Of a stretch of 64,000 nt of DNA, positions 45,110-58,918 are shown in pieces. The stretch spans positions 5,770,001-5,834,000 of the forward strand of contig JAJEKV010000064.1 in assembly GCA_021234155.1 (NCBI GenBank), written 5' to 3'. The notes under the pieces were generated by a model. The model did not search any database. It was given only the letters and a program-made list of their open reading frames with translations, and had not been told where the DNA came from. Position numbers and translations under genes: made by a program. The DNA comes from Isoetes taiwanensis (lineage: Eukaryota; Streptophyta; Lycopodiopsida; Isoetales; Isoetaceae). Numbering within the stretch: the stretch's first letter is position 1; each line of letters begins with the position of its first letter.

Positions 45110-45562
45110 GACTGGATCTTCATAGATGATCTTCTCTACCATGGATCTGCATTCCAACAATCTTTATGGCACCATTTCTTCCCTTTCTTCTTTGAAATAC
45201 AACCTAGATGTTGGGTATGTGGACCTTTCGTATAATTTTTTCACTGGTCCATTCCTGCTGATCATGGATCCATCATAGAGCTGCAAACTCTAGATTTATC
45301 AAGAAATTTGTTATCACGGAGCATTCTAGCACAGGTTTTGGGAAGCAAGAGTTTAAAGGTTTTCAATCTTTCTGCTAACAGATTGAGTGGTGTCATTGCA
45401 CCTACTATTGGAGCATTGCTAACTAAGTTGGATCTGAGTGCAAATATGCTTTTTGGGACTCTACCTAAAACACTAGAATACCCGTATATACATGAGACTG
45501 GTAAGCACGTAGAAGGCAATCCAGCCAGTAAACGTTTTCCTGTTCCAAAAGGCACCTATTAA
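45110..45562 (+). pseudogene. Leucine-rich-repeat receptor-like protein fragment (unit 3)
   Basis: Nearly identical to 23,790-24,241, with the same five or so repeats, the same frame slip at the DLS(Y/D)NF repeat and the same end. Here the slip region reads CGTATAATTTTTTC instead of CAGATAATTTTTC, one more CAG-associated difference. No kinase domain follows. Confidence 0.75.
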
Positions 45563-46312
45563 ATACATCTGCAGTGACAGTTTTTATGGCAAATTGAACA
45601 ATGCAAACCACATGAGGCTCACCTGCTGTCCATTCTAGTAAGTCCTTTGCTCTAGCTCCAAGACAATTAATGCATCAGCGTCTGTTGGGCCATTAAACAT
45701 AAAACTTTAACTTCCTCCAATGTAAAATCCACCTTCTCACCAGGAAAAAGGCAGCATAAGGCATTAGCAAGCTAGATTAACTTAACCCTCTTTGCAGGTG
45801 AAAAAGGATGTCTAAATATCTTATTAGTTAAGGAGACGTGGTGACACGGCAGCCTATGCATCCACAGAGGACCATGTGATAAGACTTGGCATATACTTCT
45901 AGCTCAGTAGGATATTAATGAGTTAGTATGTTTATGTGCTGCTCTCCACGTCACCATTGCGACTATATTCAGAATGTACTTTACCAATTCCATCAATTTC
46001 CTCTTCTTTTTTTTTACCACCCCCTCTCTTTCTCGTTTTTTCTCGATTCTAGCTTAGATCACAGTTTTTGGTCAATAGGTTTACAGTGCTGTATGTATCT
46101 GACCTCATAGACGCTATGGGTCTTTGCTAGATGTTAATAGATCTTTCTTTCTTTACTATCATGTTTAACGCTCCTGCTACCATGACCCCTCAGGGAATGT
46201 TAGGTGCTGACCTAGATTGATCTTCAGACCAACCTGTTCAGACCTCCATGTTATCACATCTCAGTATTCCTAACTGTGTTAAGCACAAAACCTCCTACAT
46301 AACATTCTTCAT

Positions 46313-47120
46313 TTATGATGTAAGCATGATTTTGCTTCCAAGTCCCAAATGGGCTGCTCTTGCACATGCAGAGAGCGCATAACCAAATGCCAAACTATCT
46401 GGCTTTTGACCTTCCTTCTGCATTTCATGAAGAAGCAATTGAGCCTGTAGCATTAGCATTGATGACAATTTGCTGCAATAATCACATTCCAAACAATTAT
46501 TTTCCTCGCAGATGCTTGATGGAATAGGGTGCAAGCATCTTGAATCCCCCCATGGTTAGTATACAAGCTAAACAATCTTGTCCGTAGCCACTTGCAATTG
46601 TCTGAGCTTGAAATGATTTTAGCTTTCCTAATGATTCTCCATCGTCACACACATCAAGAATGGCTAGAAAAAGAACTTTGTTGGACATTATGCCGTCCTG
46701 CTGGATCTGTGGAAGAGTTATGTTGGACAAATGCTACAATAACTGCAGTCTATGAAATGATATCATGGGCAGGCAAACTACTGAATACCAGGAGAGATTC
46801 TTTCGAACTCCCATGTGTACCATACATATCGACGAGAGTTTCAAAGACCCAAATCTGAAATTTATTCAGTTCTCAATATCTGAGCGTGTATAGCAAACAT
46901 TCTAGCGCATTTCAGCATGCTCCATAGCAAACATTTTAGCACACGCATTAGCAACAATAGTAAATGTTACCTGGCTTAACCTGATATTGTGTCTTCATGC
47001 ATTCTCCAGAAAGCCTTAAGGACTTCCTTTCCATTTCCAAACTTTGCAATACCAGAAATAACTGAATTCCACGCAACTGAGTCCCTCTCAATCATTTTGT
47101 CAAACTCCTGCTAACCATGA
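46313..47120 (-). pseudogene. PLS-type PPR fragment (unit 3)
   Basis: Almost base-for-base the same as 24,993-25,800, with the same two readable pieces and the same breaks. The breaks are therefore older than the duplication of units 2 and 3 and are real, unlike many CHG-site differences elsewhere. Confidence 0.75.
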
Positions 47121-47803
47121 TGTAAGCTCCTCATTTAACATACATGCCCATCTTTGGCATATCTTCCGATCAATATTAGCACACACGATTAACAATTCTC
47201 GTAAATACATGCCAGGCATGATCTGTATCATAGGCTGGCAAAGAATGTGATAGGTTTTAGAAATGATCAGATGGGCATGACTTACAAATGATCAGAGGCT
47301 TACAAAAAATGTGATATGTTTCTTTAGAAATGAAATGCATATTTCTGTGATTTTTACCTCATCAACTGCAGTTTCTCAAAGAGCTGGACTTCTGCACGAA
47401 CGACGGACCTGCCAGAACACGCCATACATAATGAAAATGGTCGCAGGCGAAATACGAACGAACATGAAGAACAAACATCAAGAGTAAACGGAGACAAAGT
47501 GGGCGTAAAAATGGCCAAGATGGGCGAAGCGAGGGTTTTTTTGGGAAACACGTGTTTACAAATTTCTTGGTCCGAACTATCATAAATCGTGATGTCTACT
47601 AAGGCGATTCCATTAGCGGCTATCTGGGCCTTCACTAAATGGAGACTAAGTGATTGTTAGTGGAATCTCAATCTAAGGCAAGGCGGCTATCTTTGCCTTC
47701 ACTAAATGGAGACTAAGACCAGGCCGCCATCTTCACCTATATATACATGACATGCCTTGATGCAGCAAACACAACACTCTCAAATCAAGCACCAACAAGT
47801 AAA

Positions 47804-48204
47804 ATGGTATGCAAATTTGGATGTACTACTATTCTTTGAATTCTCACACTCACAAGTTCTTCTTCTTCCTTTTTTGGCCCGGGCATCCTACAAAGTTCCT
47901 TTTTGGTTGTTGTGGCAATCTTTCTAGTCGCTCATGCATCCACCGCAGCCCCCATTACCATCATGGTCATAGCGAGGCAATAATTTATAAAGATCCAAAC
48001 CGCTACAATGTTCTTAAAACCATTGAGTGTGCCGATCGATGTGTCAATTTTCATAAAACCGACGCGTTGCCTCTGTGTTCAAGTTCAAGGGAAGCCATTC
48101 AAGCTCTACTATGGTCCCAATTGTGGTGGCACGCCACAAGTCAACTGAACGATATCGATTGCACCCGTGTTTCCAATGCCAAGTCATATAAAGTCACATG
48201 CTAG
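47804..48204 (+). pseudogene. MiAMP1-like gene, unit 3 copy with apparent frame breaks
   Basis: ATG at 47,804, GTATGC intron, and stop at 48,202. The 3' splice site reads CCCGGG where the other two units have CCCAGG. GACGCGTTGCCTCTGTGTTC replaces GACGTTGCCTACAGGTTC, and CAACTGAACG lacks a G of CAACTGGAACG. The six-cysteine body is otherwise kept. As in unit 1, the changes cluster at CAG/CTG, so loss of function is not established. Confidence 0.7.
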
Positions 48205-49414
48205 ATCTAGCAAGATGTCATGAATAAAACTTGAGTATATGTGCCTCATATTGAATAAATAAATTATAAGTGACTTTATCTCATCCCATATACAATAGAA
48301 TTTATGTTAGGGATAATGTGTCGAGGAGGCAATTTTGCACGGTAAGGGCCTCGGCGAGCCCTAATAGCTTGACAGTCCGAACCAGTTTAAAGTGCCTTCT
48401 TCTAAGACATTTTCCCAAGTAAAGTTTAGCGGGGAGAAAATTTCATGCCACGAGGGCATTGTTATTGACCACAAATTCAAGAAAATGTTGCCCTATCTCC
48501 TTTAACGTTGCACACAGAAACATTACAGGTTTTAATCTAGGCATGTACGTTGCTTGGTTTCTAACTTTTCTTTTCATAATATCAGCGATGTATTCAATAG
48601 CCTATCCATTTATAAGTTATAAAACTACGCTTTGTTTGCATATAGACCAATGATAGCTCAAGATAGTGTTACCTCGATTTGATTATCTCGGTGCCAAAAA
48701 AAAATCCTCGCCGATCCCTCGCCGTTGTCCCCATGGAGGCCATTTTCTTCCACCCGTTTTGTCGTGGTATATGAATAACAAAATTTTTGTCTGTTTACAC
48801 TTGTTCATTGTAAATGCCTAAAACCTTGAACTAAAAATCATCAGAGGACCACCTTGAAATTTCGACTTTAAAAATCAAGGTGATTAGAGCAAAATTTCAA
48901 GGTGGTTAAAATTTCGTTCTCAAATTCAAGCAAGCTAACATTATAAGCCAATATGATCCTTTCTTAGAATTCACTAATGGACTCTTAGCACGTCAAGATG
49001 TAAATTTTTAGTTACAAATCTTCTATATATCATCAGAGTATATCAAGATGCAGCAGAGCATGGACATATTTCTACATGACTTACATTAATTTGCTCCATT
49101 CTGAAGATAATTCATACTTTGCATAAATCTTGTTAAATTCTGATTGCGGCTCCAGAGCCAGAATGGAGACATCTTTAGTAAACACCATGCTGGATACTGT
49201 GGACTAGGATTGCCAAATTCGAATGCTAAACTCGATACTACACGCCGATATCGCGGGCAAGGGATTCCCAACTCAAAATCCACATATTTGGGAACCCCCA
49301 GTTAGCAGTCCCAAATGCGGGGAGCACAGGGTTGCTATCCCTTGCCAAGGGATTGAAAAACTTTGATTGAAAATTGGAAGACCCCTCAAGTAAGGAACAT
49401 CCATTTTGGCCCCC

Positions 49415-50948
49415 TTTTTTTTTTTTTTTTGAAGGACGAAAGCCAAAAAGTTTCTTAATCAGAGAAAAAGTACAAAATTTACATGTCTCAGCACACAAAG
49501 ATGCCACAGGAGCACGAGCCTGGAGCACAATGTACTTACTTCGGAATAGGAGACTAATGATAAGAATCAATTCGAAGATACTGAATCCAGATGCGTTCCA
49601 CCAGTTTTGAGTCAAGGGAGGAACACTCGTAGGCTGTCAATATTTTTTTCTGGGCCACCGTAATAACACTGTGTGCAGATGAATAAATGCCCTGAAAGAT
49701 GTGGTGTCTGCGACGCTCCCATATCGACCATAGGAGCCAACCGGAACCAAGATGAAATGCCCTTTGTCTAGCTGGAGGCCATGCGTTGGGATAGGACGCC
49801 AAAAGGATGCATCGGCAAATCCAATGTACCGTTAAACAAACCTTGTAGCCGTGACCACGCCGGGTTGAACCTCAGGACAATAAAAAAGACAATGCTCAAG
49901 AGTCTCAACGTCTAAAAGACAGAGCGGGCATACTGCAAATATGCGAGGATCATAGCGATGTCGAAAGGCATTAACCCGCAGGCACCTGTGGATAACCTGC
50001 CACCACAGTACAGAGACTTTATGGTGGAGCAACCTATCCCAAAGCCATCGCCATGTACGACACAAAGTGGGTCGTGGAACATGTAGGTGCCACCCATCCG
50101 CAACCGAGGGGTTGTGGTGCTAAAAGAAGGCGATATACTGATCTGACAAATTGCTTGCCTTTGTGAATATTTTCATGACAGTCCCATGGCACCCTTTCAA
50201 CAACACCAACTTGCACTATAAGAGGCAAATTTTCTGCGCCCTTCTCCCATTATAGAGATACATCCCAACGAGAGAGCAGGAACTTTGCCTGAAATTCAGG
50301 CCAAGACAAGAGGGCTTACCCTCCTCATACCAAAGCTTGAATAGAGACAACACCGCAAGAACCCATCGCCTCTCGTAAGGGGATGAACCGAGGTCGCCAA
50401 TGGAGGTGCTGAGGGGTCTGGAGGCAGTGGTGCCCACCACCATGGAGTCTCCAATAGGGTGTGGATAGAGGGGCATGGCCAGAAAAGATGTCTGACTGCC
50501 TCCCATGCTGCCAACAAGCCACGCAAAAATGGAGAAGCACTTGGAAAAGGCTGCAGAGTCTGAAATAAAGCCCAAGGTAGGGACCTGGTTTGACACCCTT
50601 CTTGCCTCGAGGGATACAAAGACCAAGAGCTTGTCTAAGAAGGCGTGAACCAGGAGAGTCATCCTCACCATTCAGGAGTCTCCAAATGAACTTTGAAATA
50701 AGCACTTTGCTCTGCAGTAAGAAGTCCATCATACCCAGACCACCTGCCCATTTTGGAAGGATGCACTTCGACCAAGCCACCTTAACCACAACACCTTCCT
50801 CAGTACCTGCCCAAATAAAGTTCCGAACTATTGCAATGAGCTCACGCACTTTGATCTGTGGTGCTAGCAGTAAAGATGCCATATAAACATGGGTACTACT
50901 AAGGACCCGACTTGGCCAATTGTGAATGCGAATCTCATAAGAGACAAC
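49415..50948 (-). mobile_element. LINE, 3' part, split by the DNA element (unit 3)
   Basis: Poly(A) tail at 49,415-49,430, then the zinc-binding and thumb regions. The last bases before the element (50,905-50,945) are scrambled, but TTAGCA is kept. Confidence 0.85.
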
Positions 50949-51399
50949 TTAGCAAACAAAGTTTAAAATGAAACGCACTTATTTGCTGCAAATGCACTTC
51001 AAAAGGAATCTTTGAAAGATTCTCTAAAATTCCCTTAAAAAAGTCCATTTTTAAGATTTTTTTGTGACAGGTGTGATAATTTAAGTAATTTAGGTACCAT
51101 TTTTGAGGGGTTGATTGAACATAACTTCCATGCAAAAATTTTAAATAGCAATTTTTATCCTCCTAAACTAGAACAAAAAATAATTACTTTTATAAAGTGT
51201 AGCAAAAAAGGGGCAATAAAAAAAAATAGCAAGGGTAGTAGAGTGACAAAGAAGTGATATATTCAAGGTTGTGAAAATTGTACAAAATTATGAACAAAAT
51301 TGTCAAAAATATAGGACATTTTGACGCACAATCATCACCGCACTTTCTCTTCTTTACATGTTCGAAGTCATCTGACAAACTTACATTTTGCAAAAGATC

Positions 51400-54300
51400 G
51401 ATGCATCTCATCCTCCTCGACTCATTTATTCCCCGATCACTTGAGCCTTCATCCTCGCCTTCACTCTCAAACCGGATGTACTCGAACGATCTTCTTCCTC
51501 ACCGCCTACAAGTGAGTCTTCATCATCATCTTTTTGGCCACCTTTTTGGCTTGTTTGTCTAATCCACATGCCGACCTTTATTAAAGTTTGAGTGACCATA
51601 ATGTAACTTATTAGCAAAGCAAATGTAACAAAGTCATATGCAAGAACCTTTACTTCGCTTAGATCTATGACAACAAAGGTTTGCTTTGGACTTAGCTCTC
51701 TTTCCCACTCCCTCTTTTTACCATCTCCAAAGTATAACTCCCAATCGAAAGCATTGGCAAAGATTCGCTCTCATCCAGTGCACTTTTAATTGAGTGGGAA
51801 TTCCATCCTCTCTTGTTACCTCCAAGATTTTAGCTAGCCGTAATGGCCTCCCCAGATTCATCATTATCACCGGGACAGCCTACGAGCATTCCTTTCTCAA
51901 TCTCTCGAGATCGAACCGTGATACTTTCGAAAGCAACTTGTTGTGTCAGTATGCCTAGGGCCGCTGTACATGACTCTGTCATCTTCATCCGAGCTAGCCA
52001 ATATCTCTACATGTTCCTCTTGATTCTCAACTTGCACAGGGAGAGTTTGCCTAGATGGCCAGTTGAATGTAACCGGGTCTTCGACCTTGTAATGAAGCTT
52101 GCAACATGTCACGCTGTCGAAAAAAATTGAGGCCACCATAAAGCATCTCCCCCCAAAGTGGTTAGAGCAGATCAATACTTGTCTCAATATAATCCAATGA
52201 TTTGTTTGAGTCAAATGCTCTTCCCTTCTTTTTACTCTTTGTGATTTCTTTCAAGCTTTTAGAGGCATTTGATCTTCAGCAGAGCATGGAACTAGTATTG
52301 GGGATGGTGCGAAATGAATTGAATACTTGCCGGGGTCGCCAATCGCAAGGATGTGGCATATTTCTTTCCTTGTAAGATGGCCTTGCCATCTACAAGTGAA
52401 ATTTTGATCCGATGCTGAAATGTAATGTTTCTCAAGGGCTCAATAGCATAGTGACCCGCTTGATCTCTCCTAAAAATCCATTCTTTGAAATCATAAGTTT
52501 CTTCCAATAACTCGATGTTTGGACGAGGACCGAGGGAATCTTGGATAACCTCAATCATTGCCGGTAGGTCGAGAGCTTTTTTTCGAAAGCAAGACGCTTA
52601 GAGAACCCATCAACATCCGATCAATTTGATCGTGTATGACCAACAAGCAGAAACCAATCTTCACCTTCTTGAAGATTTGCTTCTCTACCAAAGATAGCAC
52701 AAGTAAGCAAACAACGCCGATTCTTATTTTCCCTTGTCGTGTTGTCTAGCTGAAGATACGTAACCGTGGTATATGTTCTAGATTGGAAAGAAGTTTATTC
52801 AATATTGTGATAGTGAGATTTGGATCAGCATGAATGTTTGGATAATTCAAAAATGCCTTGCAAGATAGTTTTCCATTAAATACCATAGCACCAACAACAT
52901 GCGCATGTATGAAATCTTCTTCAAGAAGATCCTTAGGCACATTGACAAAATGTGGTAGGGTGGTCTTCTTCTCGTCCATTCCATCAATAACAACCGATAT
53001 GTAGTTGAGTGGTTGTTCCAAAGCTTTTCTTCCTATGTTTTGTCAATTTTCTTCTTTCCAAAGATTGTTGTTCTCTCAGGCTTGTTCGGGCCCTTCAATG
53101 CATCCGAAATGAAAATATGTTTAGGAAAGAACCTACTTTTAGTTAGAACTAGGCAAGAACACGCCCCGAAGCTTACTTTTAGTGTGAAGTGTCCTTGCAT
53201 TTTGTCTCTCGAAGCTTTTAATTCGAGCATGTAGCACAAACAGTACATCCGGTGCTTTCTAGGAATGGACACGCCGAAAAACTCTTTTTCCGTGAGCACG
53301 CTGAAGTAAGAGTAGCGATATGGCGCTCTCCAAATTCAACAACACACATGTCCTTATAATTATCGTAGACTTCACGCTTCGCGAAGTTGTCACCAAGTGG
53401 TACATGGGGTCTGTTAGGGAGTTTCTCGCAAGACTCCTTAAAGAAACCTTCCATCCAGAAATACATTGAAGGGCATGAATTCGATATACCTCCCCGAATG
53501 GCAGTAGTCATTAATGCCCGATTCTTGTCAAGCCTTTTCTTCAGCGGTCAAGTCGTCACGCCTAAAGCATGAATCAATTTGAAGGTCGCTTTGGACGATC
53601 GGCGTGGCCACCAGCCGTAAGTAAACTTCTCACCACAATCTGCCTAATATTGAAGGCTAAGTAGCCCCTTTGGTCTAGCAGAGTCATTGAACTCAGAACT
53701 ATCACGAATCAACCTCAACTCCTTTAGTCCAATCTTAAGCAAACAACGCTGAGAACAACAAGCTGCTTTTTGTATGTGTTGCCCCTCAAGTGAGCCTCGG
53801 CCCATGAGTTTCTTTCTTCTAACGGTTGTACATGCTTTCTTGTGTAAGTTACGCTTTAAGATTCTTACTTGCGTGGGCTTTGAATTCAACATAGAGTCTT
53901 GTGGCTTTGGTAGGTCCTCGCCCGAGAGATCAACATGAGGTGTTTCTTCGCCTAAGAGATCAACTTGAGGTGTACTTGTAGTCACCGATAGGTTTGGTGT
54001 GTGCAAGTCCCTCGGGAGGTGCTTTCCCTCTCGGGAAAAAAAGTAATCGAGGTTGGTGACGAGTTGACCAGCTCCGGCGTCGAGAAACACGAGTTGCGTG
54101 TCACCGACCGCCCCCACTTGTTGTAGTACCATTTAGCTTAAATTGATGGAGTTGGCGGATTTGCCTCCCGGGATTTAGCCCCTTGCGGACTATGGGCTTA
54201 CGCATACTAAAATGAAGTGGAGGAGGTAGTCCGACCTCTCTAGCCCGAGGTGGGGTAAAACGCGATTGGTGGGGGGCAAACGACGCTCGTGAGCGTGGGT

Positions 54301-54498
54301 GTGGTGGAGTAAATTGAACCGGTGGTGGAAGCCGAGGTGGTCGTGGCCGAGTAATCTCAACGGAGCCGGGGTTTGAATATCGGAGGCGTAATTTTTCGAG
54401 GCTACTTCCGTGTGTCGGGCTTGAGGGGGTGTGAATGTCATTGCAGGAGGAAGCCCGCGAACGAGAGTTGAGGCTCGCAGCTCTTTTTCTCGAGCCAT
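51400..54498 (-). CDS. DUF7869-type protein, probable transposase (copy B; frame broken)
   Basis: Start at ATG 54,498 (MAREKELRAS). The same motifs are present: YISVVIDGMDEKKTTLPHF (53,000-52,945), the LDN..ENKN block near 52,745-52,710 and the GHTHDQID region near 52,650-52,600. It also keeps the C-terminal part of the domain in one frame (ETYDFKEWIFRRDQ, then LRNITFQHRIKISLVDGK, 52,500-52,390), which is broken in copy A. The IDGMD block opens in one frame with its upstream EQPLNY here. Reading both copies together supports one long protein of roughly 900-1,000 residues. Confidence 0.7.
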
Positions 54499-54884
54499 AC
54501 TCGTAAAGTTAGTGTCACAATCGTATGAATTTATACCACGTAAGAGCGCATTTAAAAGTTTACGAGGGATGGTATAAATTTATACGAGAAGGCAAACTTG
54601 AAGCGGCAGATCAGATAAATTTATACAGAGATGGTATAAATTTATACCGAGAAGGGCAACATAGAAAAGAAAACGGTATAAATTTATACTTAAAAACTCA
54701 CGCATTACTTGTATTGAAAACTTTATGGAGAAGCTTATACCTAAACCAAGACTTAGCAGAGGTACTTAAGGTGGGCTGGCCACCCTTTTTTTCATACATA
54801 CGCTAGGAGTCCAAGGCGCCGAGTCGCGCTTTATATACCCTCCAAATTGCTTCTCCTAACAGCCTATAATAATAATCCATACCC

Positions 54885-57800
54885 ATGGCCACGTGAAGTC
54901 TACTATCCGCATCGCTTTAGTTTCTTTTGTTTTAATCTGCTAGAGTGTAAGCTTCACGGTGATAAATTTATATCGATATGGTTCGAGTGGTATAAATTTA
55001 TACCGCCGAGCTCGAAAGTGGTATAAATTTATATCGATCGGGAGCGTATAAATTTATACCGCCAAGAACACTTATGTATAAATTTATACCGATCAGTAAT
55101 TGAACCAGATAAATTTATACCGCCGTGCTCGAGCCGATAAATTTATACCGCTTCAAACCATTTCGAATCTTGATGTCTAGTGCTTAAAGAATGGTCCCGA
55201 CCCTTAATATTTTGGTAATAAAGTTGTGTTTTAAGCTTAAATGACACAAAGAAAGTGTTAATTTAGTGTAGATTTTATGCCCTTTCAAATCTTTTTTAAT
55301 GTTTTTGTGTTTTAAAAATCGAAAAGGTTCTGCTTTTGTGTATAAAAATGGTTTTTTTACGCTTTTTCCAACCCTAAGATCAAGTTCGCCCCTGGCCAAT
55401 CATCAAAGGCTACAAAGACCGCCGTAACCACGTACTTTATGAACTAAAAGGACAGATTTGGTACGCCCACGGGGGCAAGAGAGAGCAAACCCAATCGTGT
55501 GTACCTTTACTTGTGCAACCACTCGTGGAAGGGCAAGTTCAAGACTGATGATTATTACCCCGGGGCTAAAATGATAAGCCTTGTTACTACAGAGAACGAT
55601 GATGAAGTTTTAATGCAAAGGCAACCATGACAAGGGGGTGGTCTACTATGTTCTCAATAGTAGAATGCTTAGAATAAGCATGTGCAAGCCCAAAGACGCA
55701 CGATTACATTAAGCGACAATTACAAGAACGGCTTTGTAAGTTATTCTTAGTTGCTTTCTCAGATAAATTTATACCGCCATTCTCTAAACTTTACCCCGCA
55801 TTACATGTGACATAGTGGAAATTTTGATGTCAAGAGGCCGTGTGAAGAAAAAAACTCAAGTGAAGGGTCTATGGTACCCCCTAATGTCAAGAGGAAGAGA
55901 AGTACGAGGAAGTAGTAGAAGAAGAGGAGGAGGAAGAGGAGGAACCAAAGTGGTAACAAAGGGAAAGGGCAGTGAAACATTCCCTTGTAGTAGATACACG
56001 CCCCACCAAGAAAAATCTAGAAAAACAAAGCCCTTGACCATAGAGGAGTCGCCAGGCTCTTCGTAAGGCTCCCCGAGCGTATTATCGCTAGAAGCCCGCA
56101 GATAAGTCAAGTGCTATTCTCAAGCCGGTTAATGAAACCAAACCGCTTCAAACAAACCATTTCTTTGACACTCAAGCACCAGGCCACCAAAAATGAAGAT
56201 GGGGTCGAGTGTCGCAGGTCCGAAAGTTGTACGCTGCACATGTGGCCATTCTTAAGCAAAGAATGAGAAGAAATCCTCATGCGCATGTGTCGCCTTAGTT
56301 GTTATGGTTGATAGAAGTCGCTGCAATCAATTGCGTGATTACAAAAAGCGCACTTCAAGATTACACCTACTACGCCCTTGAGGCACACACAGCCTACAAG
56401 GCTAGAAAGGAACTCTCAAAGGAGGAAAAAGCCCACGCCGTTCACAAGAATGACTTCGAATAGAAAGATCCGATTCATGCATCGAGAGTACGTGAGTTCA
56501 AACAAATGCATGGAGAGGACTTCAAAAAAATAAGAACAAGCTTCAAGCCCGAAAGCTATGATTGCCCGAGATAAGAAGCCCACTATGGTCGCAAACAATA
56601 CGATAACTATTTTCAGCTCGCCAGTGGACGGCCAAGTAAGTAAATGCTTTATTTCACTCTTTTGTAATATGTTTAGCATGGTTAAAAGTGTATGTTTAGC
56701 CCCTCGCACGGTATAAATTTATACCGCTTCACCTTCACGGTATAAATTTATACCGGGGGCACCGCTTTAAATTTTTACCGCGGGCGAAAGGTATAAACTT
56801 ATACCGCGGTGCCGTGGCACCGGTATAAATTTATACCGCTCCCCTACACCCGATAAATCAGATTGAGGGCACGGTATAAATTTATCCCGCAAGTGTGGAA
56901 CGGTATAAATTTATACCGCGACTAGTCAATGCGCAACAAGTAACAAAGGGACTTTGCAACTTTTACGCCACTCAACACTAAACTTCTTATGCTTTGCTTA
57001 TTTACGTGTGGGACCTTCAAGAGAGAAATTTTTGTATGTTCAAGACTCGTGAGCTTAAAGAACAAACTAGCACCGCAGGAAAAAAACCAAAAAAAGGTGG
57101 AGAATCAAAGCAAAAAAATATGAGTATTTGTGCCCTGGACGCAGTTACAGGGTCTAAAAAGTAAGGAAATTTTTGTTCGCCTTCTGGAAAAAGTTGTGGC
57201 CAAGGAATTCACATTAGACGAAATGGCCAAGGAAGCTAAGACGTAAGTCTCATTTGCTATTCCGTGTTCTTCATTCCCTTCAATTGTCTTACAACATTTT
57301 TCTTTTGTGCAAAAAAAGATATAGTCACCGCCAACCGAAAGCTAATGACTCAACTAAACCTAGAGGACCGGAAGAGTGCAAGCGCTTGTATCCAAGTTGT
57401 ACCACCGACAAGTTGTCATTAGAGAACACGCCGTTAACTTCGCTGGTCGGGTAAGTTTTGCGTAAACTATGTTCGTGGTTTGTGCCTTTGTCTCACGCCT
57501 TATTACGTAACAAGAAGAAAGGGTCGCCACCGGATTTTTGAACCCGGGTTCAGAGGGCCAAGGAAGAGAGGCAGAGAATTAAGGCCATTGAACAAGGAAG
57601 AGAAATCGCCACCAGCAGTTTTGACACTAATTATGAGAGATTCACATCATTTGATTAGGACTGCTTGTACAAAGTTATCGAGGGTGATTGCACGAGGCTG
57701 GGGAGTCTTTTAGAGAAACAAAATTTTACATTATGCATCGCGACATTCCTTATGGTTTTAAAATCAAGGATAGTGCTTTTGACGAGGAGGCTTTCACGCA

Positions 57801-58918
57801 TGTGCAAGTCCGCTTTTTGGATGGCCTCAAGGACGCCACGATATCCGCTAACCGAGGGTCATTATTTTCCATTCCGACCTACGCACGATGCCGGTATTTT
57901 AAGCCCATGGGAGCCGCCTCAGAACGCCGGTTTTGAAAACAAGCTTTGGTAAGCTTCACATTCAACGCCTTCTTTTTCTATAACTCCACTGTGATAACTT
58001 TTATACCACGTGTGCCTTAAGATTTAAATCTAAATGGTCGGAACAACCGTGGTATAAATTTATACAAAGACGCAACATTTGTATAAATTTATACGAATGG
58101 TCATGTGGTATAAATTCATACAAAGAAGGCAACCATGGTATAAATTTATACCACCACACTATTATGCAAACTTCTTTTACTTGTTTTCTTTTCTACTACT
58201 TTCTAATTGCCGTATTGTCCGGCGCTTAAAACAAACGCTAAGGGTCATGGTGGGTGGTCCGCTTAGTGAGTTGTTTCGAAAGCATTTTCACATAGGGTTT
58301 TACAAATACAGACGCCAAAAACCATGGTTCACTTTAACACGCAGAATGAGAAGACTCCTCCCCGCAATGCATTTCAGCCCCCCGGCGGCTTTGCAAAAAT
58401 TAAGAGACCCACAAAATGACAAGGCGCCGTGGTGTCCCATTATCGAAGCCACAGCGCCTTATTAATAATTTAATACGCTGGTTTTCTCGCCTGGGACCGG
58501 ATCTTAGACGCATTTTCTGCTCGTGCACCACGCCAGCTTTTCGCCCTCTTGCTGTGGGCACAATGTTGTCTCCGGCCGACATAGACCCGACAAAATAAGT
58601 TTCATCGTGACCGTGATAAGCTCTTGTGAATCCTTTCCTCGATGAAAACGAGGAACCGGGAGCAAAAAATGGTGTCGGGCGATGTAAAGGCACATATACG
58701 TAAATCCACCCTCCACTTACGGAAGAAGAAGAGGAGGAGGTGGAGTTCGTCGATCCGAGCCCGGTGGTGCCCGAGCCGAGAAACAAACTGCACTGCACTA
58801 TTGAATCGAAGGAGCCGCCTCTCGCTATTAAAACCTCGCAAGAGACAGATCCTATAAGTACGAGTCCCGTGGACCGGAAGAGCCACCTCCCGTATAAATT
58901 TATACAGACAGCATTTTA
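54885..58918 (+). CDS. ParB-like domain plus beta-class DNA methyltransferase, spliced gene (copy B)
   Basis: Same exon layout as copy A, starting at ATG 54,885 with the first splice site reading GTGAAGT for GTAAGT. Exon 6 gives YKVIEGDCTRLGSLL and then HRDIPYGFKIKDSAFDEEAF (about 57,735-57,795), so the IPYG motif IV is kept; ADIPYG reads RDIPYG, a one-base loss at GCGGAC. LDAFSGSGTT is broken here (58,500-58,535). The C-terminus is open for longer than in copy A, with EEEEVEFVDPSPVVPEP, which suggests the copy A stop at about 37,603 is an error. The ParB part (56,330-56,480) is more damaged than in copy A. Confidence 0.72.
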
